26,113 nt of DNA from Prevotella sp. UBA5379 (GCA_002409785.1 DHOX01000067.1:48803-74915), one strand, 5' to 3'; positions 8,107-15,818 are shown, counted from the stretch's first letter. Program-made: numbers and translations. The notes: generated from the sequence alone by a model not told the origin.

Positions 8107-8138
8107 CAAAGATATAATAAAAGTTGTGAGGAGACAAC
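8107..8138 (-). promoter_or_regulatory. Promoter of rnpB
   Basis: TATCTTTG (8114-8107) is a perfect -7 box, and GTTG (8138-8135), one mismatch from TTTG, lies 20 bp upstream. Transcription would begin about 7 nt downstream of the -7 box, matching the 5' strand of the P1 helix at 8100. That agreement supports both calls. Confidence 0.75.
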
Positions 8139-8143
8139 TTTTA
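8118..8143. repeat. Perfect 10-bp inverted repeat over the rnpB promoter
   Basis: TAAAAGTTGT, a six-base spacer (GAGGAG) and ACAACTTTTA form a perfect inverted repeat. It overlaps the -33 element and the spacer of the rnpB promoter. It has no T-run on either side of the kind expected of a terminator, and no gene ends here because the flanking genes diverge. An operator or a structural element is possible. Confidence 0.55.
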
Positions 8144-8328
8144 CGATCATTTTTTTTTATGAGGAACAGGAAACCGCTGTTCTCCGTCTCCAAAATTACA
8201 AAAAGGCCCCAAACAGCAACAGGAAGAATATCCTGCGTTTTAAGAAATGTAAATCTATACCGGTACACATTTAAGAGCCGTTAATGTGTTAAATTTAAGT
8301 GTTAAAATGGGATAAAGAAAACCGACAT

Positions 8329-8362
8329 TTTGACACATAAAGCTATTTTGCGCTTATATTTG
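8329..8362 (+). promoter_or_regulatory. Probable promoter of the htrA gene
   Basis: TATATTTG at 8355-8362 matches the -7 box, with TTTG at 8329-8332 as -33; the spacer is 22 bp, slightly long. The predicted start near 8368 leaves a leader of about 75 nt, which contains the palindrome at 8380-8395. Two direct copies of GTGTTAAA lie upstream at 8286-8293 and 8299-8306. Confidence 0.55.
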
Positions 8363-8379
8363 CAATCAAAATAAGACAG

Positions 8380-8395
8380 AAGTCAATATTGACTT
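8380..8395. repeat. Perfect 16-bp palindrome in the htrA leader
   Basis: AAGTCAATATTGACTT is identical to its own reverse complement. It lies about 10-25 nt after the predicted transcription start and about 48 bp before the htrA ATG, a position suited to a repressor site or an RNA hairpin. No regulator is encoded next to it. Confidence 0.55.
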
Positions 8396-8442
8396 GTCCA
8401 TGAATATAATGGAAATCATTAAAATTTAAATAAGTAATTAAC

Positions 8443-9927
8443 ATGAAAAATTTAAGTAAAAATGTCATCGCAGGGCTTTGCCTGGCAGCCATTACCTTTG
8501 GCAGTGGAGCTTTTATCCAGGCAAATGCTGCCACATTAGCAGTTACTTCTGAACAACCGGTAGATTTGACCTATGCTGCTGCAAAGGCTGTACCAGCAGT
8601 AGTCCATATTACGTATGTCAAGAATTCCAAAATAGAAACCGTTGACGTACAAGGCAGTCCTTTCAGTTTTTTTGATGACCCGTTTGGATTCTTCGGAAAT
8701 CCGAATGACGGCGATAACAATAATGGTGAGAAGCATAAGGAACATGTGCGAACTCCCAAGCAGGAAGCAAGCGGTTCTGGCGTTATCATCTCACCAGATG
8801 GATATATTGTGACCAACAACCATGTAGTGAGCGGAGCCGATGAGTTGACCGTTACCCTAAATGATAACCGGGAATTTTCCGCGCGGATCATCGGTACTGA
8901 TCCTACAACAGATCTGGCATTGATCAAGATTAATGCCAAGAATCTTCCTACCCTTCCGATAGGAGACAGCAACAAACTCAAGGTTGGCGAGTGGGTACTT
9001 GCAGTAGGCAATCCATACAACCTGAGTTCTACGGTTACTGCAGGAATTGTCAGTGCCAAGGCACGGTCACTAGGTGGAGACGGCGACGGCCCGCAGATTT
9101 CAAGTTTTATCCAGACTGATGCAGCCATCAACCCAGGTAATTCTGGAGGAGCTCTGGTCAATACCAAGGGAGAACTGGTAGGCATCAACGCCATGCTGTA
9201 CTCTCAGACCGGATCTTTCAGTGGTTACGGGTTTGCCATACCTACCAATATCATGACCAAAGTGGTAGACGATCTGAAGAAATATGGAAGTGTCCAGAGA
9301 GCCTGGCTCGGTATCAAGGGCGGTGATGTAATCAATTATATCAATGCACAGAAAGACCAGGGTAAGGATGTAGATCTCGGCACAAACCAAGGAGTGTATG
9401 TGGATGAAGTAGAAGACGGTGGTGCCGGAGAGGCTGCAGGCCTGCAGAAGGGAGACGTAATAACTGGCATTGACGGGCAGGATATTACAAAGATCTCTGA
9501 ACTTCAACAAGCCATTAACGCAAAGAAACCAGGGGACAAGATCAGGATCACTTTCCTGCATCATAAACGTACGGTCAGTAAGACGGTAACCCTGAAAAAT
9601 GCCCAGGGGACTACATCAGTGATCAAAGCAGAAGACCTGGATGTTTTAGGAGGAGAATTCCGTCCGATAACACCGTCTCAAAAGAAACAACTGAATATCA
9701 GCTATGGCATTGAAGTGACCAAGACAGAAAGAGGTGCCTTACAAAAAGTCGGTATTTCCCGTGGTTTCATCATCCAGAAGGTAAATGATGAAGAGATGAA
9801 GACCATCGAAGATCTGCAAAAGGCCGTAAAGAGTGCTTCCACAAGTTCTGCACCAGTACTCTATGTGCAAGGAATCTGGCCTACCGGCAAGAAAGCTTAT
9901 TTTGCAATTCCTCTGGAAAAAGAATAA
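8443..9927 (+). CDS. htrA: HtrA/DegP-family periplasmic serine protease with two PDZ domains
   Basis: 494 residues, the standard size for a DegP/DegQ-type protein. An N-terminal signal peptide (basic start, hydrophobic core, likely cleavage near AQANAA around residue 29) sends it to the periplasm. The trypsin-like catalytic triad is intact: His127 in TNNHVV, Asp157 in TTDLALIKI and Ser234 in NPGNSGGAL. A flexible Gly/Asn/Asp-rich insert (about 80-105) corresponds to the regulatory LA-loop region. PDZ1 (about 290-385) contains GVYVDEVEDGGAGEAAGLQKGD; PDZ2 (about 405-490) contains GFIIQKVNDEEM. The enzyme degrades or refolds misfolded envelope proteins under heat and oxidative stress. It is a single-gene unit with its own promoter and terminator, divergent from rnpB. 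Confidence 0.96.
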   Translation: MKNLSKNVIAGLCLAAITFGSGAFIQANAATLAVTSEQPVDLTYAAAKAVPAVVHITYVKNSKIETVDVQGSPFSFFDDPFGFFGNPNDGDNNNGEKHKEHVRTPKQEASGSGVIISPDGYIVTNNHVVSGADELTVTLNDNREFSARIIGTDPTTDLALIKINAKNLPTLPIGDSNKLKVGEWVLAVGNPYNLSSTVTAGIVSAKARSLGGDGDGPQISSFIQTDAAINPGNSGGALVNTKGELVGINAMLYSQTGSFSGYGFAIPTNIMTKVVDDLKKYGSVQRAWLGIKGGDVINYINAQKDQGKDVDLGTNQGVYVDEVEDGGAGEAAGLQKGDVITGIDGQDITKISELQQAINAKKPGDKIRITFLHHKRTVSKTVTLKNAQGTTSVIKAEDLDVLGGEFRPITPSQKKQLNISYGIEVTKTERGALQKVGISRGFIIQKVNDEEMKTIEDLQKAVKSASTSSAPVLYVQGIWPTGKKAYFAIPLEKE

Positions 9928-9996
9928 ACGGTAATTGAAACCGATCGCCTCCTGTATTTCCAAAGCAGAAGACTGATTGATGTTAAAACCAGATGA

Positions 9997-10033
9997 TAGT
10001 AGGTATTCACGCAAAATACCTACTATTTTTTTT
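9997..10033 (+). terminator. Rho-independent terminator of htrA
   Basis: TAGTAGGTATT (9997-10007) and AATACCTACTA (10015-10025) form a perfect 11-bp stem with a seven-base loop, followed by eight T residues (10026-10033). It lies 70 bp after the htrA stop. Its T-run also supplies the -33 element of the next promoter. Confidence 0.95.
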
Positions 10034-10062
10034 GCCTATACAGAAGAATTTCCGTATTTTTG
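10031..10062 (+). promoter_or_regulatory. Promoter of the secreted protein-HprK-like-S26-PqqD operon
   Basis: TTTG (10031-10034), a 20-bp spacer and TATTTTTG (10055-10062) match the Bacteroidetes consensus exactly. The start would be near 10068, giving a leader of about 160 nt with a small hairpin (TGCAGG/CCTGCA, 10074-10091). The -33 box overlaps the htrA terminator T-run. Confidence 0.75.
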
Positions 10063-10226
10063 CATCAGTTTCATGCAGGCACTATCCTGCAGAGCCGGAA
10101 AATCTTTTTCAGTCTCAAGTCATCTGCTTTGAGTCCTTTCACGGGATATGATGATTTACCCTTCTATTGCAACTTAACAAAGAACAGACCATTAGTTTTA
10201 TCTTTTATACAGGCTTATATTTCAAA

Positions 10227-10820
10227 ATGAAAAAAACAAAGACATTGTTATTAGGTTTGATTGCCCTCATCGCTTTCACCTCAAATGCATTCGGAAAGAA
10301 CGTTATGCACCCAACCTATATCTTTGGTTTCTCTGCTTCCTTTAACGATTCAATCGTCTACTTTACGAACATCCAACGCATAGATTCTGCCTGGATCGGC
10401 ACAAAGACTACTTTTCTTTTCGGCAGGGACAACTATTCTTATCAGTTGAAAAATTATCTATCCTCCATCGGTATGAACAATCGCACCTGTCTGGTAGAAT
10501 TCGCAAAAACGAAGAAAGATATTGACAAGAAATATCAGAAACTGATGAAAAGATACATCCCCGACAAGAAAAAGGGGCAACTTCCAAGATTTGCCATCAA
10601 GCATCTTTCAGCTTCAGACTTCGAGTTTAAGGCTATGCAACCCACGGCAAATGAATTAGAGGAAGAACCGGCCGAAAAGCCCAAGCGGAAAAACCGGGAG
10701 AACCGGCCAGAAGGGCATTCCCGTCCAAATCAAAGAGGTGAGGGTGGTCCCTTTTCATCCGGTGGCCAACAGCCCCCAATGGGAGGGATGCAACAAACTC
10801 CTGGAGGCGGAGACCAGTGA
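10227..10820 (+). CDS. Secreted protein of unknown function with Gly/Pro/Gln-rich tail
   Basis: 197 residues from the ATG at 10227. An upstream in-frame ATG at 10167 would add 20 residues, but the one chosen begins MKKTKTLLLGLIALIAFTSN, a clean signal peptide with likely cleavage after NAFG. The mature part (to about residue 125) has mixed alpha/beta character and two cysteines overall are not evident; one Cys sits in NRTCLVEFAKTKKDIDKKY. After about residue 130 comes a low-complexity tail: acidic, then Lys/Arg/Asn-rich, then Gly/Pro/Gln/Met-rich to the end. I recognise the general type (short exported Bacteroidales proteins with YxFGFxxSFxDSxVYFT) but no function. It is the first gene of the unit that continues with the HprK-like, S26-like and PqqD-like genes. 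Whether it is a substrate of those proteins is unknown. Confidence 0.75.
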   Translation: MKKTKTLLLGLIALIAFTSNAFGKNVMHPTYIFGFSASFNDSIVYFTNIQRIDSAWIGTKTTFLFGRDNYSYQLKNYLSSIGMNNRTCLVEFAKTKKDIDKKYQKLMKRYIPDKKKGQLPRFAIKHLSASDFEFKAMQPTANELEEEPAEKPKRKNRENRPEGHSRPNQRGEGGPFSSGGQQPPMGGMQQTPGGGDQ

Positions 10821-10858
10821 TCCATTCGGCGGAAGGTTTGTCAGAAGAGGGATAAATC

Positions 10859-11749
10859 ATGGACATCATACATACTTTCAGCATTGCCGGATGGACGTTC
10901 AAGACCATATCAGAGAGGCAGGATGGGGACATTCTTAAACTTCTCCCTTCTTTCCTGCCTTTCCAGACAGAACCATCTGAAAAAGAACCGCTGTTTCTGT
11001 TAACCATAGACAATGACCTGCAACCCATCCCTTCTGCCTGCTGTGAGCACATCCGTGCCTTTGATTCCGGAAACGGGTACGTAATCGTAGACCGTCTTCA
11101 CAACGGAGGCTACCAGTATCTCATCAAAGACCTTGAAGGCCATCCCTGTTGTCTACTGCTGACAAATAAAGACTTCACCAACAATAAATGTGCTTTATAT
11201 GGAGGGATAAAAGGTCGGGCATTTGGTCTCAATGATGCCCTGATGCTTTGTTTTGCCTTCGCAGGAAGCAAGAAGAAAACCCTTCTTATTCATGCGTCAG
11301 TAGTGCGCAACGAGGGATACGGTTATGCTTTCATAGCCAAGAGTGGAACAGGAAAAAGCACGCATACGGCCTTATGGTTAAAGCATATCAAAGGCTGTGA
11401 CCTGATGAACGATGATAATCCGGTGGTCAGAATCATCGAAGGACAGCCTTACATTTTCGGAAGTCCATGGAGCGGAAAGACCCCTTGCTACCGGAATGTA
11501 AAGGCAAGACTTGGAGCCATTACCCATATCGAAAGGGCTAAGACGGACGAAATCCGGAAGTTGGCTCCTGTAAAAGCCTTTACGGCCGTCCTTCCATCCT
11601 GCTCTACCATGAAATGGGATAAGGATATTTATGATTCTATCTGTGATACCATAACCGGCATACTCCAGACCACCGGTATTTATCAATTACGATGCCTGCC
11701 GGACGAGGAGGCAGCCCGTATGGCTTATCACACTTTGAGAAGGATATGA
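10859..11749 (+). CDS. HPr kinase-like P-loop protein
   Basis: 296 residues. The C-terminal half resembles the kinase domain of HPr serine kinase. HASVV at 145-149 is followed by the P-loop at about 160-168 (AKSGTGKST), then NDDNPVVR (184-191), which fits the acidic metal-binding segment, and a GSPWSGK block (201-207). The N-terminal 120 residues match nothing I can name. True HprK phosphorylates HPr; Bacteroidales that carry such stand-alone proteins next to PqqD-like genes probably use them on other substrates. HPrK homologues in some lasso-peptide clusters phosphorylate the precursor peptide. It starts 38 bp after the secreted-protein gene and overlaps the next gene as ATGA, so it is firmly part of this operon. 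Confidence 0.82.
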   Translation: MDIIHTFSIAGWTFKTISERQDGDILKLLPSFLPFQTEPSEKEPLFLLTIDNDLQPIPSACCEHIRAFDSGNGYVIVDRLHNGGYQYLIKDLEGHPCCLLLTNKDFTNNKCALYGGIKGRAFGLNDALMLCFAFAGSKKKTLLIHASVVRNEGYGYAFIAKSGTGKSTHTALWLKHIKGCDLMNDDNPVVRIIEGQPYIFGSPWSGKTPCYRNVKARLGAITHIERAKTDEIRKLAPVKAFTAVLPSCSTMKWDKDIYDSICDTITGILQTTGIYQLRCLPDEEAARMAYHTLRRI

Positions 11750-12207
11750 GAAAAGAAGTCCCCAATGCCCTGCTGATTCCGGAAATTGCCAAGATGCTGG
11801 AAGAAGGCCACACGGTAACATTAGGCTTGAAAGGTTTCAGCATGCGCCCTTTCCTTGAAGACGGGCGTGACACAGTCCTCCTCACCCGCCCGGACCACGT
11901 CCGTAAAGGAGACACCGTCCTGGCAGAGATCACCCCCGGACAATATGTCCTCCATCGTATCATCAGGATCAAAAAACAGGAGGTAGTCCTCCGGGGAGAC
12001 GGTAACATAGGTACAGAACGCTGCACCCTGCATGATATCAAAGGATTTGCGCAAGGGTTCTACCGCAAGGGAAGGAACAGGCCGGACAGGACAAATGGAC
12101 TGAAATGGAAGTTGTATTCCAATATATGGTGTACCCTGTTTCCTGTCCGGAGATACCTTCTTGCCGTCTATCGCAGACTATGGATTCCCCTGTTCGGTCC
12201 CTTATAA
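11746..12207 (+). CDS. S24/S26-family signal peptidase-like protein
   Basis: 153 residues from the ATG at 11746, which overlaps the stop of the kinase-like gene (ATGA). An upstream ATG at 11692 lies inside that gene and is rejected. The S26 pattern is present: Ser32 in GFSMRPFLEDG (nucleophile motif GxSMxP), His70 in YVLHRII and Asp85 in RGDGN. A histidine instead of the lysine of bacterial leader peptidase resembles the Ser-His-Asp arrangement of ER-type signal peptidases. The C-terminal 50 residues are basic and end in an aromatic hydrophobic segment (WCTLFPVRRYLLAVYRRLW) that could associate with the membrane. No N-terminal membrane helix is seen. Likely role, inferred only: cleavage of a protein or peptide handled by the neighbouring PqqD-like protein. 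Confidence 0.8.
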   Translation: MRKEVPNALLIPEIAKMLEEGHTVTLGLKGFSMRPFLEDGRDTVLLTRPDHVRKGDTVLAEITPGQYVLHRIIRIKKQEVVLRGDGNIGTERCTLHDIKGFAQGFYRKGRNRPDRTNGLKWKLYSNIWCTLFPVRRYLLAVYRRLWIPLFGPL

Positions 12208-12236
12208 ATACTCCTAAAATTAATAAGAAGCAGATT

Positions 12237-12506
12237 ATGCATACAAAAAAAGGATTTAAACTCCGTGATGTCTGCGGAGAATCTATCATTATCGCTGAAG
12301 GAAAAGAGAATATAGACTTCAATAATATCATCAGCATGAACGAGACCTCAGCTTATCTCTGGAAAGCTGTTGAAGGGAAGGAATTCTCTTCCGATGACCT
12401 GGCCCGGCTTCTCACTGACCACTATGAAGTAGATCTTGAAACCGCTTCACGTGATGCCAGTGAAGTGGCACGAAAATGGCTGAAAGCAGGCATTACAGAA
12501 GAATAA
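12237..12506 (+). CDS. PqqD-like peptide-binding protein
   Basis: 89 residues starting at the ATG at 12237; a longer in-frame reading from 12105 overlaps the protease gene and is not credible. The sequence fits the PqqD fold. Early beta strands (GFKLRDVCGESIIIAEG, then INFNNII-like DFNNIISMNETSAYLWKAV) are followed by helices with FSSDDLARLLTDHYEVD and ASEVARKWLKAGI. The NETSAYLWKAV...D block is the family hallmark. PqqD-like domains (RiPP recognition elements) bind the leader region of precursor peptides and present them to modifying enzymes. It is the last gene of the operon, 29 bp after the protease gene and just before a strong terminator. No radical-SAM, cyclase or precursor gene accompanies it in this window. 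Confidence 0.85.
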   Translation: MHTKKGFKLRDVCGESIIIAEGKENIDFNNIISMNETSAYLWKAVEGKEFSSDDLARLLTDHYEVDLETASRDASEVARKWLKAGITEE

Positions 12507-12537
12507 CCGTAAGGCATTAGAATGCCTATCAAAACAG

Positions 12538-12577
12538 AACCGGTCATGGCAATCAATCTTTCCATGACCGGTTTTTT
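12538..12577 (+). terminator. Rho-independent terminator after the PqqD-like gene
   Basis: AACCGGTCATGG (12538-12549) and CCATGACCGGTT (12562-12573) form a perfect 12-bp stem with a 12-base loop, followed by TTTT (12574-12577). It separates the convergent PqqD-like and DPP4 genes and may work weakly in the other direction too. Confidence 0.9.
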
Positions 12578-12619
12578 CATGCTCTATCTGTTTTTACGAA
12601 TACAGAGAACTCAAAGTTT

Positions 12620-14812
12620 TTATTTGAGATGTTCGATGAACCACTCGGCTATTTGCCTTAAGAGATGATTGCGCGTATTACCACCATAGATACTATGGTT
12701 GCGATTCGTGTAGTAGTTCTCCTTAAAATCCTTATCCGCCTGAACCAGTGCCTCAGCATATTCAAAAGTGTTTTGAGGATGCACATTATCGTCAGCAGTG
12801 CCATGACAAATCAGGAGAGCGCCATGCAACTTACCAACTCTCTCAATGGGATTGACCGCATATCCTTCCGGGTTCTCCTCAGGAGTTCTCATATAACGTT
12901 CCGTATAAATCGTATCATAATATTTCCAATTGGTAGGTGGAGCAACTGCGACACCAGCCTTAAACACGGGACGTCCCTCACTCATGCTCATCAAGGTATT
13001 GAATCCTCCGAAACTCCAGCCCCATATTCCTATCCGGCTTTTATCTACATAAGGCAGGCTCCCCAGATAAAGTGCCGTTTCTACCTGATCCTTGGATTCC
13101 AGATCTCCCAATTTCAGATAAGTACACTTCTCAAAGTCAGCACCTCGTCCTCCGGTTCCTCTCCCATCTACACACACCACGATGAATCCCTGTTGAGCAA
13201 GGTACATATCGAAAGCGCCCCCTTGGCCCATGCTCCCGGAAGACCAGGAATCCATAACCTCCTGAGCACCAGGACCGGAATACTGAAACATGACGACCGG
13301 ATATTTCTTTGCAGGATCAAAACCTGCCGGTCTGACCATCCAGCCGTCCAGCCCGACTCCTTCAGAAGTCGTAAAAGAAAACGTATCTTTTTTCACCCAA
13401 CCATACTCCTTGACTTTTGCCAGAAGGGCCTTATTATCTTCCAGGACACGAAGGACTTTGCCTTTGGAGTTTCGGACAGTATAAACGTATGGATGGTTAT
13501 AATCACTCCAGACATTTATAAAATAATGGAAATCACCTGAGAAACTGGCAGAATTGACTCCATCCTGATCTGTCAGACGATGAACGTCTCCATCAGGAAG
13601 AGCGACATAGATCTGGCGGTCATGAGGATTCAAGACATCCGCCTGATAGTAAACACCCCCCGTCGACTCATCATAACCGTAAAGAGCCGTCACCTCATAT
13701 TTCCCCTTTTCAACCTGACGGATTAATTTTCCATTCATATCATAGAGGTAGAGGTGCATGAAACCATCACGGTCACTGGGCACCACGATGGTCTGCTTGC
13801 CGATAAGTATAGCTCCCATAGCCTCTTCCTTAACATACTTAGGAACACTCTCCGTGAGAAGGTGGCGGCATACTCCAGAAAAAGGATTGACCCGATACAG
13901 TTGAAGGGTATCCTGATGACGATTCATGGTATAAGCGATCACGACATCCTTATCAGCAGAACATTTGACCCGGGGAATATAGCCGTCAGGGGCCAGGGGA
14001 AGAGATAATTTCTTCATCGTTTTTGCTGCCAGGCAATAACTCCACAGAGAAACAACGGCATTCTCCTGTCCAGCCTTAGGATATTTGTAAGTATAAGTCC
14101 CAGGATAATCAGCATATTCCTTTTTCTCCGGGTCCATACCTTTAAACAGTTGTAACGTATAGGTCTTTACCCGGCTTTCATCATACTTGATCCACACCAG
14201 GGAAGAACCATCAGCATTCCAGGTCATCGCCGTATTGAAACTGAACTCTTCCTCATTGACCCAGTCCGGTATACCATTGATGATATGGTTGAATTTTCCA
14301 TCAACCGTAACCTGCACTTCATGATCACCATCCGTAATAAAAATATTATTATCCCGTACAAAAGCAATATGCTTATTGTCAGGAGACCAGATCGGGACCT
14401 GTTGAGAATTCCCTTCAGAGAGTTTTTTCAGCACCCCGCTTTTAATGTCATAGATAAAGAATTCAGCCTTGTAAGAACGCCGGTAAACACGCTTTGTCTT
14501 CGTACAGATCAGTAATTTCTTAGCATTTGGACTCAATATATAACTATCAAAATGGCCAATTGTGTCCCCCTTTGTCCTGGAGACATCAAATAGGACTGCC
14601 GTTTTCTTACCCGTTCTAAAGGCATACTTGATGATCCGTTTGCCATCCTGACTGATGCTGGCATACTGATCCGTGCCGGGGATGGGATTGATCCCATTAA
14701 TTTTTTGAGCTGCGAAAGCATCAGAGGTTATCAATTTCAGATCCAACTGATTTGCAGCATTCATACTGGATGCCATAAGAACAACCACTAAAAAAGTCAA
14801 CAATTTCCTCAT
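12620..14812 (-). CDS. Dipeptidyl peptidase IV (S9B serine exopeptidase)
   Basis: 730 residues, close to the usual DPP4 length. A signal peptide (MRKLLTFLVVVLMASSMNAA) exports it, probably to the periplasm. The N-terminal beta-propeller contains PDWVNEEEFSF, whose Glu-Glu pair binds the substrate N-terminus in DPP4. The C-terminal alpha/beta-hydrolase domain has the triad Ser600 (GWSFGG; many DPP4s have Tyr for this Phe), Asp674 (HGTADDNVH) and His706 (NHSIYGG). DPP4 removes X-Pro or X-Ala dipeptides from peptide N-termini and supports peptide use in Bacteroidales. It begins 50 bp after the GldB-like lipoprotein gene, apparently in one transcript. I see no separate terminator beyond its stop other than the opposing hairpin at 12538-12573. 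Confidence 0.95.
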   Translation of the reverse strand: MRKLLTFLVVVLMASSMNAANQLDLKLITSDAFAAQKINGINPIPGTDQYASISQDGKRIIKYAFRTGKKTAVLFDVSRTKGDTIGHFDSYILSPNAKKLLICTKTKRVYRRSYKAEFFIYDIKSGVLKKLSEGNSQQVPIWSPDNKHIAFVRDNNIFITDGDHEVQVTVDGKFNHIINGIPDWVNEEEFSFNTAMTWNADGSSLVWIKYDESRVKTYTLQLFKGMDPEKKEYADYPGTYTYKYPKAGQENAVVSLWSYCLAAKTMKKLSLPLAPDGYIPRVKCSADKDVVIAYTMNRHQDTLQLYRVNPFSGVCRHLLTESVPKYVKEEAMGAILIGKQTIVVPSDRDGFMHLYLYDMNGKLIRQVEKGKYEVTALYGYDESTGGVYYQADVLNPHDRQIYVALPDGDVHRLTDQDGVNSASFSGDFHYFINVWSDYNHPYVYTVRNSKGKVLRVLEDNKALLAKVKEYGWVKKDTFSFTTSEGVGLDGWMVRPAGFDPAKKYPVVMFQYSGPGAQEVMDSWSSGSMGQGGAFDMYLAQQGFIVVCVDGRGTGGRGADFEKCTYLKLGDLESKDQVETALYLGSLPYVDKSRIGIWGWSFGGFNTLMSMSEGRPVFKAGVAVAPPTNWKYYDTIYTERYMRTPEENPEGYAVNPIERVGKLHGALLICHGTADDNVHPQNTFEYAEALVQADKDFKENYYTNRNHSIYGGNTRNHLLRQIAEWFIEHLK

Positions 14813-14862
14813 GAGAACCTATCAATTATAGAATGACCTCATCGCCTTACCAAGAAAATCAC

Positions 14863-15663
14863 TTACCTCATCTTGGAATAATCATTCATCTTCAATAAAT
14901 CGAGAATCGTCAATTTGCGATGTTTTTTCATATAATGGTTGACGATTCGGACATAAGGGGTGTCATAAATACTTTTTTCTACCGCTTTGTTGGTAATCCA
15001 CATCAGTTTGCCCATGTGAATATCACTATCCCACCGGGAACGACGGTCAGCATTTTTCAGCGGATACAAACTGAGAAGATAGAAACTGATACAATCAGGT
15101 ACCACGTATGCACGTGTCATCGTTTTACGCTGGCTGAAAGGATAATTTTTCTTGTACAAAGGATAATTGATTCCGAGATATTTATCCAGGGATACTCCGA
15201 CCGACTTGTCCCCGACCACCACACTTTGAGTCAAGGCCCCTATCTGAGAATAGAAAATCGGCTTGGGAATATCCGGGATCCAGTCCTCCAGATTATCAAA
15301 TGCATTTTTCAACTCCTCATTGAGGTCGTCCATATTTGCATATTCAGTCTCTACATCAGCAATCATAGACTGGAGGGTAGAATCCTGAAAATAGATCAAG
15401 AACTTCTGACGCATATTAGGATCATAGATCTCTCCCAACTGCAACATTTTCTCAATGAGAGTCCTCGTTTCAATAGGGTAATCGGTATTCATCTGCTGGA
15501 GAGCAGAATAATCCCCCGTAGTAAAATACCGGCTCTCAAGGCGGTCATAGCGCTGAATCTCCAATTTGGGTTCAGACAAGTCATCATTGAACGGCTTCCA
15601 TTTTAACTGGCAAGACGAACAGAGGAGTACGACCAATAATATATAGAAACCAATCTTCTTCAC
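14863..15663 (-). CDS. GldB-like lipoprotein
   Basis: 266 residues. It starts with a lipoprotein signal (MKKIGFYILLVVLLCSSC, lipobox LCSSC, Cys18 as lipidation site). The body matches the GldB-related family: an N-terminal region with LEIQRYDRLES, then a central block around residues 130-170 containing IPKPIFYSQIGALTQSVVVG and GVSLDKYLGINYPLY. The C-terminal part includes YVVPDCISFYLLSLYPL. GldB is needed for gliding in Flavobacterium, but homologues occur throughout non-gliding Bacteroidales, where the role is unknown. It is the first gene of a two-gene unit with DPP4 and has a near-ideal promoter 28 bp upstream of the ATG. Confidence 0.87.
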   Translation of the reverse strand: MKKIGFYILLVVLLCSSCQLKWKPFNDDLSEPKLEIQRYDRLESRYFTTGDYSALQQMNTDYPIETRTLIEKMLQLGEIYDPNMRQKFLIYFQDSTLQSMIADVETEYANMDDLNEELKNAFDNLEDWIPDIPKPIFYSQIGALTQSVVVGDKSVGVSLDKYLGINYPLYKKNYPFSQRKTMTRAYVVPDCISFYLLSLYPLKNADRRSRWDSDIHMGKLMWITNKAVEKSIYDTPYVRIVNHYMKKHRKLTILDLLKMNDYSKMR

Positions 15664-15690
15664 TAAATCTCAGATCCTTAATTATCAAGA

Positions 15691-15722
15691 CAAAAGTACT
15701 AAAAAATATTATTATCGCCAAA
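15691..15722 (-). promoter_or_regulatory. Promoter of the gldB-like/dpp4 operon
   Basis: On the minus strand TTTG (15722-15719), a 20-bp spacer and TACTTTTG (15698-15691) match the Bacteroidetes consensus exactly. The predicted start near 15685 leaves a leader of about 20 nt before the ATG at 15663. Confidence 0.8.
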
Positions 15723-15818
15723 CAAAAAGCTAAAAAAATTAAAAATTTTAAGGTTTAAAGGTAAAATAGACAGGAAAAAAAACTATAATTATCAATTTTA
15801 ATGAATCTAAGCATAAAC

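Noticed and set aside
10167..10226. Upstream start for the secreted protein
   Set aside because: It would put 20 residues before a complete signal peptide; the ATG at 10227 fits much better.
10859..12506. Lasso-peptide or classical PQQ biosynthesis cluster
   Set aside because: PqqD-like and HprK-like genes invite this call, but there is no asparagine-synthetase-like cyclase, transglutaminase-like protease, radical-SAM enzyme or short precursor in the flanks.
12516..12660. Short plus-strand ORF after the PqqD-like gene as a precursor peptide
   Set aside because: It runs straight through the terminator hairpin and into antisense of the DPP4 gene, and has no leader/core character.
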